From an uncultured Oscillospiraceae bacterium (GTDB lineage Bacteria; Bacillota; Clostridia; Oscillospirales; Oscillospiraceae), in contig CAKUHV010000007.1 in the NCBI GenBank assembly GCA_934659445.1, forward strand, positions 1-30,095: 30,095 bases of DNA, given 5' to 3'. Positions 30,044-30,095 of this stretch are shown here, piece by piece; position 1 is the first letter of the stretch, and every line of letters begins with the position of its first letter. The notes below the pieces were generated by a model. That model was not told where the DNA came from. It was given only the letters and a program-made list of their open reading frames with translations, and did no database searches. The position numbers and the translations under genes are program-made.

Positions 30044-30095
30044 TTCGTACAATTCCGGCGGGATGCGCGGGGAGTATAGAAGGTATTTTACACCG

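Noticed and set aside
28748..30052. 434-codon - strand frame opposite prfB
   Set aside because: Shadow of prfB plus the GC hairpin region; biased to Leu/Val/Gly/His with no domain.
1..30095. CRISPR array, prophage, integrase or transposase
   Set aside because: No regularly spaced direct repeats and no matching protein motifs in any frame with coding support.

Overview
The window is a gene-dense, GC-rich chromosomal stretch. The evidence points to a Gram-positive, probably anaerobic gut clostridium of the Oscillospiraceae type (Flavonifractor/Intestinimonas-like). This placement is an inference from GC-rich codon use, strong AGGAGG-type ribosome binding sites with occasional TTG/GTG starts, sigma-A promoters, heterodimeric ABC exporters and a dispersed GTCATTGCGAG-type repeat. 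No rRNA, tRNA, CRISPR array, phage or insertion-sequence gene was seen, so the content is mostly core metabolism, transport and regulation.

Layout. 1-4410 (+) is a branched-chain amino-acid ABC importer: the 3' end of the binding protein, then livH, livM, livG and livF. Two very large hairpins lie between the binding protein and livH. 4472-7458 (-) holds rpiB and glgP; glgP has a sigma-A promoter followed by a catabolite-repression-like operator. 7673-9934 (-) holds pepT and a WYL regulator. 10094-11600 (+) holds a 70-aa helical protein of unknown function and gltS. 11681-15934 (-) is a MarR regulator plus a heterodimeric multidrug-type ABC exporter, with a 19-bp palindrome at the transcription start. 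16091-17017 (-) is a sugar-nucleotidyltransferase-like gene. 17113-20189 (-) is an unusual pair: an EF-G/TetM-like translational GTPase fused to a Rae1/YacP-type NYN ribonuclease domain, translationally coupled to a divergent LspA-like protease. 20379-23156 (+) holds a beta-helix-like lipoprotein and galE. 23195-26664 (-) is a response regulator, sensor kinase and HtrA protease set. 26747-27925 (-) is a cation-diffusion-facilitator exporter with a palindrome inside its promoter. 28142-28517 (+) holds a candidate small RNA and a 36-codon gene, each ended by a strong terminator. 28529-28631 is a 103-bp repeat that folds as a perfect four-way cloverleaf. 28769-29890 (+) is prfB, which lacks the programmed frameshift. 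The window ends in a promoter-like region with no gene in view.

The most unusual item is the 881-aa GTPase-NYN fusion. One polypeptide joins a factor that should enter the ribosomal A site to a domain whose B. subtilis relative (Rae1) cuts mRNA in the A site. It also lacks the tetracycline-protection loop of TetM. I infer a ribosome-clearing or translation-quality-control factor rather than a drug-resistance protein. Secondary points are the duplicated WAWK insert in one exporter subunit, the cloverleaf repeat, several promoters with palindromes, and the frameshift-free prfB.
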